NCBI RefSeq assembly: GCF_003182255.1 | Contig: NZ_QGTQ01000026.1 | Location: 1-42,778, forward strand | Source: Paenibacillus cellulosilyticus | Lineage (GTDB): Bacteria > Bacillota > Bacilli > Paenibacillales > Paenibacillaceae | DNA: 42,778 nucleotides | Direction: 5' to 3' | In this document: positions 34,640 through 42,681 of the stretch, in pieces | Layout: the number at the start of each line of letters is the position of its first letter | How positions within the stretch are numbered: the stretch's first letter is position 1 | Notes under the pieces: model-generated | Seen by the model: the letters and a program-made list of their open reading frames with translations, nothing else | Database searches by the model: none | Told to the model about the DNA's origin: nothing | Made by a program: the position numbers and the translations under genes

Positions 34640-35716
34640 ATGGCTTTGAAATTTGCTTACTGGGTGCCTAACGTCAGCGGCGGACTTGTAATCTCGAAAA
34701 TCCCGCAGCGTACGGGCTGGTCGTATGAGGATAATGTAAGGTACGCGAAAACTGCAGAGGAAGCGGGCTTCGAATATGCATTGCTGCAGACGCGGTTCAT
34801 TGCGAGCTATGGCGCCGAAAATCAGCTTGAAGCGATCACGCTTGCTGCTGGATTAGCAGCTGTCACGGAAAAGCTGAACTTGATCGCTGCGGTACTACCG
34901 GGTCTGTGGCATCCGGGCACGATTGCCAAAGCGATCACGACACTCGACCAGATCAGCCGTGGTCGTGCTGCGATTAATATTGTAAGCGGTTGGTTCAAGG
35001 GTGAGTTTCACGGCTTTGGCGAGCCGTGGCTCGATCACAATGAGCGGTATCGTCGATCGGAGGAGTTCATTCAGGTGCTGAAGCAGCTGTGGACGGAGGA
35101 AGAGAGTCACTTCCGTGGAGACTTCTATCGATTGAACGGAGCCCCGCATAAACCGAAGCCGCATGTCACACCACCCGTTTTCCAAGGGGGAAATTCGGCG
35201 GCGGCAAGGGAGATGGCTGCTAGAGTATCGGATTGGTATTTCATGAACGGCAATACGATCGATGGCTTCCGAGAGCAGATTGAGGATGTGAAGAAACTGG
35301 CTGCTGCCAACAATCGCGAGCTGAAGTTTGCGGTGAATGCATTCGTTATTGTGCGTGATACGGAGGAGGAAGCCCGCCAGGTGCTGCGCGACATCATTCA
35401 TTATGCAGACCCAGAAGCGGTAGATGGCTTCCGCAGCCAAGTACAGTTCGCTGGCAAAGCATCGCCGGAGAAGGAAGGGATGTGGGCGAACTCGAACTTC
35501 GAGGACCTCGTCCAATATAACGATGGGTTCAAAACCGGGCTGATTGGCACGGCGGAGCAGGTAGCGGATCGCATTATTGCTTTGAAGGCAATCGGGGTCG
35601 ATCTAGTGCTGACAGGTTTCCTTCATTATGAAGAAGATATTCGCGCATTCGGCGAGAAGGTTATCCCGCTCGTAAGAGAGAAGGAAGCGGCGCTGCTCAG
35701 CGCGTCGATTTCTTAA
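34640..35716 (+). CDS. sfnG: FMNH2-dependent dimethylsulfone monooxygenase SfnG
   Basis: This is a 358-residue luciferase-like enzyme of the SfnG family, which oxidises dimethyl sulfone to methanesulfinate. Characteristic segments are KFAYWVPNVSGGLV near the start, NIVSGWFKGEFHGFGEPWLDH, QGGNSAAAREMA, and FEDLVQYNDGFKTGLIGTAEQV. ATG at 34640 is chosen for GGGAG 8 bases upstream. With SsuD it gives a two-step route from dimethyl sulfone to sulfite if methanesulfinate is oxidised to methanesulfonate in between. The HpaB-like enzyme is the unexplained third partner. Confidence 0.92.
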   Translation: MALKFAYWVPNVSGGLVISKIPQRTGWSYEDNVRYAKTAEEAGFEYALLQTRFIASYGAENQLEAITLAAGLAAVTEKLNLIAAVLPGLWHPGTIAKAITTLDQISRGRAAINIVSGWFKGEFHGFGEPWLDHNERYRRSEEFIQVLKQLWTEEESHFRGDFYRLNGAPHKPKPHVTPPVFQGGNSAAAREMAARVSDWYFMNGNTIDGFREQIEDVKKLAAANNRELKFAVNAFVIVRDTEEEARQVLRDIIHYADPEAVDGFRSQVQFAGKASPEKEGMWANSNFEDLVQYNDGFKTGLIGTAEQVADRIIALKAIGVDLVLTGFLHYEEDIRAFGEKVIPLVREKEAALLSASIS

Positions 35717-36033
35717 TTCAACATTACACATGTAGAAGAATAGTAGAAAGCCGGACCCTCCCGAGGGGTCTGGTTTTTTTACGTTATGAGCGAATCTATA
35801 TTTTATAGAAAAAATATTCCAACATAGGCGTATGAAATCAAATGGCGATAGCCTTTCTATCATGGAGGATAATATATTTTTGGTTTAAAAATTTAAATTT
35901 CCAATTTATAATTGTCGAATTTTAAACTAATATATGGAATAAATAGAAATGCGCATCCTTGCTAGGTTCGCACCTACCGATTACCATAAATTCATAAAAT
36001 AACTAGAGGCTCACACAACAGGAGGCTGCTCAC
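35717..36033. other. AT-rich intergenic region with terminator
   Basis: A terminator at 35748-35780 (CCGGACCC pairing with GGGTCTGG, then T residues) ends the sulfur operon. The remaining 250 bases are AT-rich with small hairpins (TCTAT/ATAGA near 35793) and a TAGGT-TCGC-ACCTA hairpin at 35963-35976 that resembles a decayed copy of the window's palindrome family. No gene or certain promoter for the chemoreceptor was found. Confidence 0.6.
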
Positions 36034-38040
36034 TTGCTCATCTCGAAATCGATCAAGTACAAAATCATTTGGCCGGTAATCGTTGTCGTCATGGCGACGA
36101 TTGTTGCGCTGTCAGTCGTTGTCTACCAGCTGGCAGCGGACAGCATCCAAGAGAAAGGCCGCACCACAGCGAAGCTTGCTGCGATCGGACTTGAGAACGC
36201 TTTAATTGCAAGAGAAACGACGGAGAACGTGATGGAAACCGAAATGTATGGTCAAGCCACACTCGTTTCATACCTCGTCGAGAAGGGGCTGCTGACCTAC
36301 CAGACGGCTGTCGAGCTGTCGAAGCGGTCGGGTATTGATGAGTTCTGGGTAACGGATAGCAAGGGCCAAGTGACAGTTACGAACCTTGGGCAGAATATCG
36401 ACTTCAATTTCGGAACCGATCCGAAGGCGCAAGCCTACGAGTTCATGGATCTGATCAATGGGAAGCGGGATCGTGTAGCGCAGCCGGCGCAAGTAAGAAC
36501 GGTCGATACGAAGGTCTATAAGTTCGTCGGAGTATCCGGCTGGGCCTCCAAGCATATCGTACAGGTTGGCCGTGATGGTGCTCGATTGATGGAGCTGGAA
36601 TCGACGATTGGCGCGCAGCCTCTAATTAATCAAATCAAAGAGGGCCTCGGCGACGATATTGTATTCTCGGCGATGGCGGACCAGGAAGGTAAGCTGCTCT
36701 ACTCAAGCGAGGAGGCGACCACGACATTGAATGGCGAGCTGCTTGAAGTGGCGAAGGGACTGCAGGCGAAGGAAACCGCTTATGTCTCCTCAGACTTCCA
36801 TGGACAACGCGCCGACTTCTATGTTTCGTCGTTGTCAGATGGCCATTATTTTGTTATGGCGATCACGACAAAAGTGTTGGATGAAATTCGAAACCTGACT
36901 ATCGGTTGTGCGGTGGCAGGATTGGCGCTTTCGATCGCGGTAGTCTTCTTCATCGTCAGCCGCCAGACGCGCCGGATCAAGCTGCTTCAACAGTCCATGA
37001 CGGCCATTAGCGAAGGGGATGCAGATTTAACGCATCGCCTGCCTGCCGGCTACAAGGATGAGATCGGCGAAGTGTCCAATGCGGCGAACCGCTTCTTTGA
37101 CCAGATTCATGTGATTGTCAAAGACGTGAAGCGTGCGACTGCGGCGAGCAAGGCGGATACCGAGTCGATTAAATCGCATTCCGATCAGACTGTCGCGATC
37201 TCTCGCGAGATCCGAATGGCAGTTCAAGAGATGGCGAGTGCATCAGCGACGCAAGCACAGGACATGGAGCACGGCGTTGAAGCGGTCATGCAGCTGACGG
37301 ACGCGATTGATGAGACGAAGCATAATGCGAGCCAGCTTCACGCCTACAACCAGACGCTGCAGGAGAAGCAGGAGCAGGGGAATGAGGCCGTTGCTATCCT
37401 GTCAGCATCGATGCAGCGGACGGTTGAGATGTCGAACGACGTCATGGGCAGTCTTACACAGCTGAAGAGCGATATTGATGCTATCGGTGATATGGCAGGC
37501 ACGATTGCCGGGATTTCCTCGCAGACGAACTTGCTTGCGTTGAACGCCTCCATTGAGGCTTCGCGTGCTGGTGAGCAGGGCAGAGGATTTGCAGTTGTCG
37601 CTGCGGAAATTCGTAAGCTGGCAGATCAGTCGAATGTGTCGGCCAGTCGTATTCAGGAGCTGCTCGGCGCGGTGCAGCACTCCGCCCAGCAGACGGTTCA
37701 ATCGATGCAAGCGACAACAGACATCGTTCAGCGTCAAGAGCAAGCCGTTCATGTTACGTCGAGCATGTTCCTTGCGCTACGGGAGACGTTCGCCAAGATG
37801 AATGGTGCCATCAGCCAGATCGCAGCGTCGATGGATCAACTGATGGCCAGTAAGCAGACGATCGCATCGTTCATTCAGACGAGCTCAGCGATGGCGGAGG
37901 AGAGTGCGGCAAGCGCTCAGGAGGTGCTTGCCAGCACCGAATCGCAGGTCAGCTTGATCGAGAACGTGACGGATTTGACGGATCGAATGGTTCAGATCAT
38001 GAATGAACTAGAGAGCATCGTGAATCGATTCAAGGTTTAG
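36034..38040 (+). CDS. Methyl-accepting chemotaxis protein
   Basis: This is a 668-residue membrane chemoreceptor. Membrane helices lie at about 12-35 and 290-313. The extracellular part between them is about 255 residues and may be a Cache-like sensor. A HAMP domain (about 314-366) follows, then the long helical signalling domain with the conserved hairpin tip [20 protein letters not shown] and [17 protein letters not shown]. It should signal to CheW/CheA. TTG at 36034 is supported by AGGAGG 8 bases upstream. It is monocistronic and ends at a terminator. The ligand is unknown. Confidence 0.93.
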   Translation: MLISKSIKYKIIWPVIVVVMATIVALSVVVYQLAADSIQEKGRTTAKLAAIGLENALIARETTENVMETEMYGQATLVSYLVEKGLLTYQTAVELSKRSGIDEFWVTDSKGQVTVTNLGQNIDFNFGTDPKAQAYEFMDLINGKRDRVAQPAQVRTVDTKVYKFVGVSGWASKHIVQVGRDGARLMELESTIGAQPLINQIKEGLGDDIVFSAMADQEGKLLYSSEEATTTLNGELLEVAKGLQAKETAYVSSDFHGQRADFYVSSLSDGHYFVMAITTKVLDEIRNLTIGCAVAGLALSIAVVFFIVSRQTRRIKLLQQSMTAISEGDADLTHRLPAGYKDEIGEVSNAANRFFDQIHVIVKDVKRATAASKADTESIKSHSDQTVAISREIRMAVQEMASASATQAQDMEHGVEAVMQLTDAIDETKHNASQLHAYNQTLQEKQEQGNEAVAILSASMQRTVEMSNDVMGSLTQLKSDIDAIGDMAGTIAGISSQTNLLALNASIEASRAGEQGRGFAVVAAEIRKLADQSNVSASRIQELLGAVQHSAQQTVQSMQATTDIVQRQEQAVHVTSSMFLALRETFAKMNGAISQIAASMDQLMASKQTIASFIQTSSAMAEESAASAQEVLASTESQVSLIENVTDLTDRMVQIMNELESIVNRFKV

Positions 38041-38054
38041 TTAGTTGAAGGCCG

Positions 38055-38097
38055 AAAGCTGGTACTAAGCGTTTTATCGCTAGTATCAGCTTTTTTT
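38055..38097 (+). terminator. Terminator of the chemoreceptor gene
   Basis: AGCTGGTACTA pairs with TAGTATCAGCT (one G-U) with an inner GCG/CGC pair, followed by TTTTTTT. Confidence 0.88.
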
Positions 38098-38117
38098 ATC
38101 ATCGAGATGGAGGTGGA

Positions 38118-38264
38118 ATGTCGGAGGACTGGCTCGAAACGCAGGATTTTGGTACGATTGTGCGGTACTGGTTGAACGGAATTAGCGAATGCTTACGAAG
38201 CAAGCGTTTTGCTTACGGGCAGCAGCATCGAAGAGAAAGCGAATTGCTTTTAGGAGGTTGTTAG
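38118..38264 (+). CDS. Possible 48-residue small protein upstream of the GTPase
   Basis: A short open frame beginning MSEDWLETQDFGTIVRYW and ending RESELLLGGC stops one base before the GTPase start. GGAGG lies only 4 bases before the ATG. The tight spacing to the GTPase suggests translational coupling, but nothing in the sequence is recognised. It could equally be a fortuitous frame. Confidence 0.35.
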   Translation: MSEDWLETQDFGTIVRYWLNGISECLRSKRFAYGQQHRRESELLLGGC

Positions 38265-38265
38265 G

Positions 38266-39294
38266 ATGCAAAATGCAAAACGGACGATTGACGTCCATAT
38301 TTTAACCGGCTTTCTGGGCAGCGGCAAAACAACGCTGCTGACCAGACTGCTTCAGCACTATGAATCGCAGGGGCGCAAGGCGGCTGTCGTCATGAACGAG
38401 CTTGGCGACGTTAACTTAGATGGACTCGCGGTGGAGTCCGATGTACCGATGGCTGAGCTGCTCGGCGGCTGTATCTGCTGTTCGATCCGCGGTGACCTTA
38501 GCCTTGAGCTGAAGATGCTCATCGATCAGCATGCGCCTGACGTCGTCATCATTGAAGCGACAGGTGCAGCGAATCCGTTCGAAATGATTGACGGTGTAAC
38601 GGAAACGTCGATGTACGCGCCGATCGAGCTGAAGTCGATCATTGCTGTCGTTGACGGTCCTGAGCTGCTTGCACGCAGCCGCAGCGGCGGTCAGACATTC
38701 AAGCTTATGAAGGAGCAGATTTGTTGTGCATCGCAGCTGCTGTTGAACAAGGTCGATCGACTTGAAGGCGACGAACGCATGCAGGCGGAGCAGCTGATGC
38801 GCGAGACGAATGGCTATGCACCGATTGTGGCAACCGTGCGCTGCGCGGTGGATGAGCAGTGGCTTGATGTTATCGTGAACGGCGATGGTGGCAAGGTGCA
38901 TGCGGCAGCACATGAGAGTGGAGCTGACGCGGAGTCACATACGCATTCGCATGATTGCAGACCGGATTGCGATCACGACCACCACCACCATGTGCATGAA
39001 TCGCATGCGCATGTGATGTCGCTGACTCATTTTTTAGAGCGTCCTGTAGATAGTCATGCGTTCGAAGCGTTTCTGCGCGCTTTGCCGGACAACGTGTATC
39101 GGGCGAAGGGGGTCGTGACCTTCCGGGATAGTGAGACAGCGAGCCGCTTCTTGTTCCAATATGCTTACAAGGAAACCGACTTTATTCGTATCAATCCGCA
39201 GGGGAAAGTCAACGATGTCGCGGTGTTTATTGGCGAGCATTTCTCGCGAGAAGCTGTGCTTCGTCAGTTGACTGCATTGGAGCAGGCGGAGTAG
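38266..39294 (+). CDS. CobW/COG0523 GTPase (ZagA/YciC-like metallochaperone)
   Basis: This is a 342-residue G3E-family GTPase. The P-loop is GFLGSGKTT (residues 15-23). The metal-binding CxCC motif is GGCICC (C69, C71, C72). NKVD is the guanine-specificity motif. A His/Asp-rich linker (about 218-250, HTHSHDC...DHDHHHHVHE) precedes the C-terminal CobW_C domain. COG0523 proteins with this layout insert or deliver zinc, cobalt or iron. ZagA in B. subtilis is induced by zinc shortage. AGGAGG lies upstream. The next gene encodes a secreted His-rich protein, which supports a metal role. Confidence 0.9.
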   Translation: MQNAKRTIDVHILTGFLGSGKTTLLTRLLQHYESQGRKAAVVMNELGDVNLDGLAVESDVPMAELLGGCICCSIRGDLSLELKMLIDQHAPDVVIIEATGAANPFEMIDGVTETSMYAPIELKSIIAVVDGPELLARSRSGGQTFKLMKEQICCASQLLLNKVDRLEGDERMQAEQLMRETNGYAPIVATVRCAVDEQWLDVIVNGDGGKVHAAAHESGADAESHTHSHDCRPDCDHDHHHHVHESHAHVMSLTHFLERPVDSHAFEAFLRALPDNVYRAKGVVTFRDSETASRFLFQYAYKETDFIRINPQGKVNDVAVFIGEHFSREAVLRQLTALEQAE

Positions 39295-39370
39295 TCGTTC
39301 AGTGGCGTGCATAGCGCGTGGAAATAATGTCCATACTATTCCCGATTCTACAACGGGAGGTATGTTCAAC

Positions 39371-39943
39371 ATGACATTTCGATCCAAGAGCCTAGCGCTC
39401 GGTATCGCAGCAGTGCTGCTGCTGTCAGCTTCACCTTCCTGGGCGAGCGCACAGGTGACGCCAGAAGCAGATGCAGGAAAGCATACAGAGCAGCAGCATG
39501 AAGACAAAGGTCCTGGCGGTCCATTTGGCCACGGCCACGGTCGTCACCACGATGAGCAGCATCAGCTCAAGCGGCTGCAATATGTGGCGCGTTATTTTGA
39601 CATCAAGACAGAAGGCAAAGACAGCAAGCAATTGTATGAAGAAATTCAAGCAGCAAAGAAAGCGAACCCACAGAAGTGGGAGGCTTTCAAGGCAGAGCAT
39701 AAAGCAAAGTTCGAAGAGCGTCTGAAAGAAGCAGCACGCTACTTCGGCATTCCGACGGAGGGCAAGTCCGTTGAGCAGCTGCACAAAGAACTGAAGGCGG
39801 CTCGTGAGACGAACCCCGAGAAATGGCGGGCGTATATGATGCAGAAGCGCGCGCAATATGATGCAGGCAAAGGTGCTGACCAGCGCCAAAATGATAATAA
39901 AGACAAACAACAATCCAGCGGCAAGGAAGGCAGTGCGACCTAG
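39371..39943 (+). CDS. Secreted His-rich protein with two internal repeats
   Basis: This is a 190-residue protein with a signal peptide (about 1-28, ending WASAQ). A His/Gly/Glu-rich segment (about 40-66, including GHGHGRHHDEQHQ) could bind metal. Two 45-residue repeats follow, each with the pattern ARYF.I.TEGK...QL..E..AAK..NP.KW. The tail is Lys/Gln/Asp-rich. ATG at 39371 is chosen because GGGAGG lies 10 bases upstream; ATG 39362 is too close. I do not recognise the family. It is 76 bases after the GTPase gene and probably in the same operon. Confidence 0.7.
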   Translation: MTFRSKSLALGIAAVLLLSASPSWASAQVTPEADAGKHTEQQHEDKGPGGPFGHGHGRHHDEQHQLKRLQYVARYFDIKTEGKDSKQLYEEIQAAKKANPQKWEAFKAEHKAKFEERLKEAARYFGIPTEGKSVEQLHKELKAARETNPEKWRAYMMQKRAQYDAGKGADQRQNDNKDKQQSSGKEGSAT

Positions 39944-39968
39944 CAGCAGGATGGAATAGCTCATGAGA

Positions 39969-40001
39969 AAGAAGCGTTCGGAAACCGGACGCTTCTTTTT
40001 T
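39969..40001 (+). terminator. Terminator after the His-rich protein gene
   Basis: AGAAGCGTTCGG pairs with CCGGACGCTTCT around AAA, followed by TTTTTT. Confidence 0.9.
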
Positions 40002-40089
40002 CGTATGACATATGCTACTGTCAAGATGAGACAGAACTCGTTCATCATGAATCGTTCTTTACTATTTTAGGTGATTTGGAGGATTTTCG

Positions 40090-40767
40090 ATGAAGTATGA
40101 CGTGTTGTACCAAGGCGCATTCGCGCTGTTGAAGGTTAAACTAGATCGCGGCGAGAGCGTGAAGGCCGAGATGGGCGCGATGGTATCCATGTCGCCTACG
40201 GTTGAGGTTACGGGTACAGTGGACGGTGGGATTATGCGCGGTTTGGGCAGGATGCTGAGCGGGGAGAAATTTTTCTTCCAAGAGCTGAATGCAGCAAGAG
40301 GCGCAGGTGAGGTGCTATTAGCTCCGGCATCGTTGGGCGATGTTCAAGCGGTCGAACTGGACGGCTCCTATAAGCTGCTCGTTCAGAAGGATGGCTTCCT
40401 CGCGGGCACGAGCGGCATCGAAGTGAAAACGCAGATGCAGAACTTGAGCCGCGGTTTGCTGTCGGGCGAAGGTTTCTTCATCGTTGAAATCTCTGGCCAT
40501 GGCACGGTATTCCTTTCTTCTTATGGCGCGATCCATGCGATCAATCTCGGACCAGGCGAAGAAGTGGTCGTCGACAACGGCCATCTCGTTGCTTGGCCAA
40601 GCTATATGCAATATACGATCGAGAAAGCATCCAAAGGCTGGCTGGGCAGCTTAACAAGCGGCGAGGGCCTCGTCTGCCGCTTCCGCGGCGAAGGTGTCGT
40701 CCTCATCCAAAGCCGCAACCCGAAAGGCTTCGGCGACTGGGTCAAACGGTTGATCCCGGGGAGATAA
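40090..40767 (+). CDS. AIM24 family (TIGR00266-type) protein
   Basis: This is a 225-residue, all-beta protein of the AIM24 family. The pattern is typical: AEMGAMVSMSPTVEV near the start, GIMRGLGRMLSGEKFFF, and a later internal match, NLSRGLLSGEGFFIVEISGHG. The repeated structure suggests internal duplication. Bacterial members have no established function; AIM24 in yeast is mitochondrial. GGAGG lies upstream of the ATG. It is monocistronic and convergent with the nuclease-like gene across palindrome array 2. Confidence 0.88.
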   Translation: MKYDVLYQGAFALLKVKLDRGESVKAEMGAMVSMSPTVEVTGTVDGGIMRGLGRMLSGEKFFFQELNAARGAGEVLLAPASLGDVQAVELDGSYKLLVQKDGFLAGTSGIEVKTQMQNLSRGLLSGEGFFIVEISGHGTVFLSSYGAIHAINLGPGEEVVVDNGHLVAWPSYMQYTIEKASKGWLGSLTSGEGLVCRFRGEGVVLIQSRNPKGFGDWVKRLIPGR

Positions 40768-40813
40768 GTAACTATAGTCGCAGCTGGGAAGCAACATGAG
40801 CGGTTAGCGGAAC

Positions 40814-41294
40814 GTAGGTGCAAAAATGCACCTACGTGAGTTGAATCGCCGTGGCGGGTGAACCGTAGGTGCAAAAATGCACCTACGTGGGCTGAATCGC
40901 CGTGGCGGGTGGACCGTAGGTGCAAAAATGCACCTACGTGAGCGGAATCGCCGTGGCGGGTGGACCGTAGGTGCAAAAATGCACCTACGTGAGCTAAATC
41001 GCCGTGGCGGGTGAACCGTAGGTGCAAAAATGCACCTACGTGAGTTGAATCGCCGTGGCGGGTGAACCGTAGGTGCAAAAATGCACCTACGTGGGCTGAA
41101 TCGCCGTGGCGGGTGGACCGTAGGTGCAAAAAAGCACCTACGTGAGCTGAATCGCCGTGGCGGGTGAACCGTAGGTGTAAAAATGCACCTACGTGAGTTG
41201 AATCGCCGTGGCGGGTGAACCGTAGGTGCAAAAATACACCTACGTGAGCTGAATCGCCGTGGCGGGTGGACCGTAGGTGCAAAAATGCACCTAC
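40814..41294. repeat. Palindrome array 2: 10 cores at 51-bp period
   Basis: Ten cores with arms GTAGGTGCA and TGCACCTAC and loop AAAA start at 40814, 40865, 40916, 40967, 41018, 41069, 41120, 41171, 41222 and 41273. Every interval is exactly 51 bp. Three cores carry one arm substitution each (those at 41120, 41171 and 41222). The 29-bp linkers have the pattern GTGAGYTGAATCGCC-GTGGCGGGTGRACC and contain a CGCC-GT-GGCG mini-hairpin. Linkers 1 and 2 equal linkers 5 and 6, a sign of a four-unit duplication. The array fills the gap between the AIM24 gene and the convergent nuclease-like gene. Confidence 0.95.
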
Positions 41295-41315
41295 GTGGCT
41301 AGCCCGCCTCGCCAG

Positions 41316-41351
41316 AAAATGAGTAGGTGCAATATCGCACCTACTCATTTT
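41316..41351. terminator. Palindrome copy acting as a two-way terminator
   Basis: A further family member (loop region AATATC) is extended on both sides by AAAATGA and TCATTTT, giving 15-bp perfect arms. The A and T ends let it work as an intrinsic terminator on both strands. It lies 15 bases after the stop of the nuclease-like gene and 50 bases beyond the last core of array 2. Confidence 0.8.
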
Positions 41352-41365
41352 GCGATTCAATGTTA

Positions 41366-42046
41366 TTACCATCTCCACGTATCGGAGAATGCGTGAATAT
41401 ACTCATATCGCTTCACTCTAATCCCGTTTGTGGACTGCAGCGCCCGAAACCTCCCTTTGGCGGTTAGTGAATGCAGTGCTTGGACGGCGGTGCGGCGGTT
41501 AATCGTCAGTTCCTCTACAAGGTCGATCGGCCGAAGAGGTTTGTTACTGCGAAGAGCAAGCATGAGTACATCGCGCTCCAGTCGAGAATATCCGTTGTCC
41601 AGATCTCGTGAAGACAGATAGGGCGAAAGCAGCATTTTTAGCAGAGAAATTGTAAGTGCGGGTTGTTCGGCCAAGTCGTCATATGGAATCGCAATGACCT
41701 TGAAGCCCAGTACCTGTAAGTATGTCTCGCGGTTTAACTCTTGGCGATAGCGAATTCTATCCGTCTGCTGCACGTGCGGACCGAAGCCTTTGATCTCAAA
41801 GGCAAACTTGCATCTCCCATCACCTGGCATCCAAACTAAATCCAAAAAGTAGGGCCTGCCTCTCCAGTCGGACACTTCATATTCAGGATGGAGATCATCT
41901 AAGTTACCGAATATCTGCCACCATACTCGTTCCAGAAACATCATCTCTCCATGCCCATGTCCGCGTTCTAAGCGCCCCTTACGTTCACCGCTTCTGTGTT
42001 TAAGGTGATGCTGCAGCCATCTGGTGTGCTCCTCTACAAATCCCAA
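41366..42046 (-). CDS. PD-(D/E)XK nuclease-like protein with C-terminal winged helix
   Basis: This is a 226-residue protein from the TTG at 42046, which has GAGGGAG 6 bases upstream. The frame is open to a GTG at 42148, but that codon abuts a likely -10 box and has no ribosome site. A restriction-nuclease-like core is visible: Y66-F-L-D69 and FAFEIKG with E84 and K86, matching the D...ExK pattern of DUF559/Vsr-like folds, then LGFKVIAIPYDDL. The last 80 residues (ERDVLMLALRSNKPLRPIDLVEELTINRRTAV) look like a winged helix DNA-binding domain. The function is unknown; no methylase or transposase partner is visible. Palindrome copies flank it on both sides. Confidence 0.65.
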   Translation of the reverse strand: MGFVEEHTRWLQHHLKHRSGERKGRLERGHGHGEMMFLERVWWQIFGNLDDLHPEYEVSDWRGRPYFLDLVWMPGDGRCKFAFEIKGFGPHVQQTDRIRYRQELNRETYLQVLGFKVIAIPYDDLAEQPALTISLLKMLLSPYLSSRDLDNGYSRLERDVLMLALRSNKPLRPIDLVEELTINRRTAVQALHSLTAKGRFRALQSTNGIRVKRYEYIHAFSDTWRW

Positions 42047-42074
42047 CTCAATCTCCCTCGCTTCCTCTGAAAAT

Positions 42075-42114
42075 AAAAAAGTCCCGAACCCCGCATTTAG
42101 CGGAGATTCAGGAC
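42075..42114 (-). terminator. Attenuator-like terminator in the leader of the nuclease-like gene
   Basis: On the minus strand GTCCTGAATCTCCGC pairs with GCGGGGTTCGGGAC (G-U pairs and one bulge) around TAAAT, followed by TTTTTT. It lies between the promoter at 42149-42176 and the TTG start at 42046, so most transcripts would stop after about 70 bases unless it is overridden. Confidence 0.75.
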
Positions 42115-42148
42115 GTTCTTCGTCACTATTATATAGTCGTTCAATCAC

Positions 42149-42176
42149 AGTATAACGATAAGTTATAAATGTGCAA
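42149..42176 (-). promoter_or_regulatory. Likely promoter of the nuclease-like gene
   Basis: On the minus strand TTGCAC (42176-42171) and TATACT (42154-42149) are separated by 16 bases. The start point would be near 42142. Confidence 0.6.
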
Positions 42177-42221
42177 GTGAAATTAGTTTCTTGTTATAGA
42201 TATACCATTCAGACGGTCAGT

Positions 42222-42243
42222 AAAGGTGCAACTGTGCACCTCT
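42222..42243. repeat. Solitary diverged palindrome copy
   Basis: AGGTGCA, ACTG, TGCACCT forms a 7-bp-arm hairpin that keeps the inner part of the family core but has lost the outer GT/AC bases. It stands alone between two minus-strand genes. Confidence 0.7.
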
Positions 42244-42310
42244 AATCGGTCGAACTACCCCCTTACGTAGAAAACAACAGTAGACCTGCGGTTTACCAAT
42301 CGTACCTCAT

Positions 42311-42586
42311 TTATCTCGCTTGGCGCGTCAACTCATGCCAATACCGACGGTTAAACTCGTACATTGTTCCTAGCAACAATACGATCGACGCGATTACATA
42401 TAGTAGTCGGTTCCATAGCATTTCGTTATCCGAAACCTGAACGTAGGAGAGAAACAGCGAGTAGGAGCCAAAAACACGACCTTGGGCAAATTGTTCGAAG
42501 CACCAATAGAAGAGACCAAGTCCAAGCCCGGCGATGACACGACCACCGATGACGGAGCCGAATTGCCCAATTGTGTTGAGGAACAT
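42311..42586 (-). CDS. Small membrane protein of unknown function
   Basis: This is a 91-residue protein with two or three hydrophobic segments (about 4-30 and 57-75) and a basic C-terminus (FNRRYWHELTRQAR). No family is recognised. The ATG has no clear ribosome site, and an in-frame stop lies 18 bases upstream. A GCAGGT-GTTT-ACCTGC hairpin sits just upstream at 42605-42620. It may be a genuine small gene or the remnant of a larger permease. Confidence 0.45.
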   Translation of the reverse strand: MFLNTIGQFGSVIGGRVIAGLGLGLFYWCFEQFAQGRVFGSYSLFLSYVQVSDNEMLWNRLLYVIASIVLLLGTMYEFNRRYWHELTRQAR

Positions 42587-42681
42587 CGATGGTAATGCAA
42601 TTTAGCAGGTAAACACCTGCCACGTTAAAGGTACGACGAACATATCGATGATCGCGAGAGATTCCCAATAAACAAGTGAAG

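Noticed and set aside
40602-41378. 258-residue minus-strand frame through palindrome array 2 (HVGAFLHLR units)
   Set aside because: Same cause as in array 1. It overlaps the AIM24 gene on the opposite strand and has no ribosome site.
42047-42148. N-terminal extension of the nuclease-like protein from the GTG at 42148
   Set aside because: The GTG directly abuts a likely -10 box, has no ribosome site, and the extension would span an intrinsic terminator.
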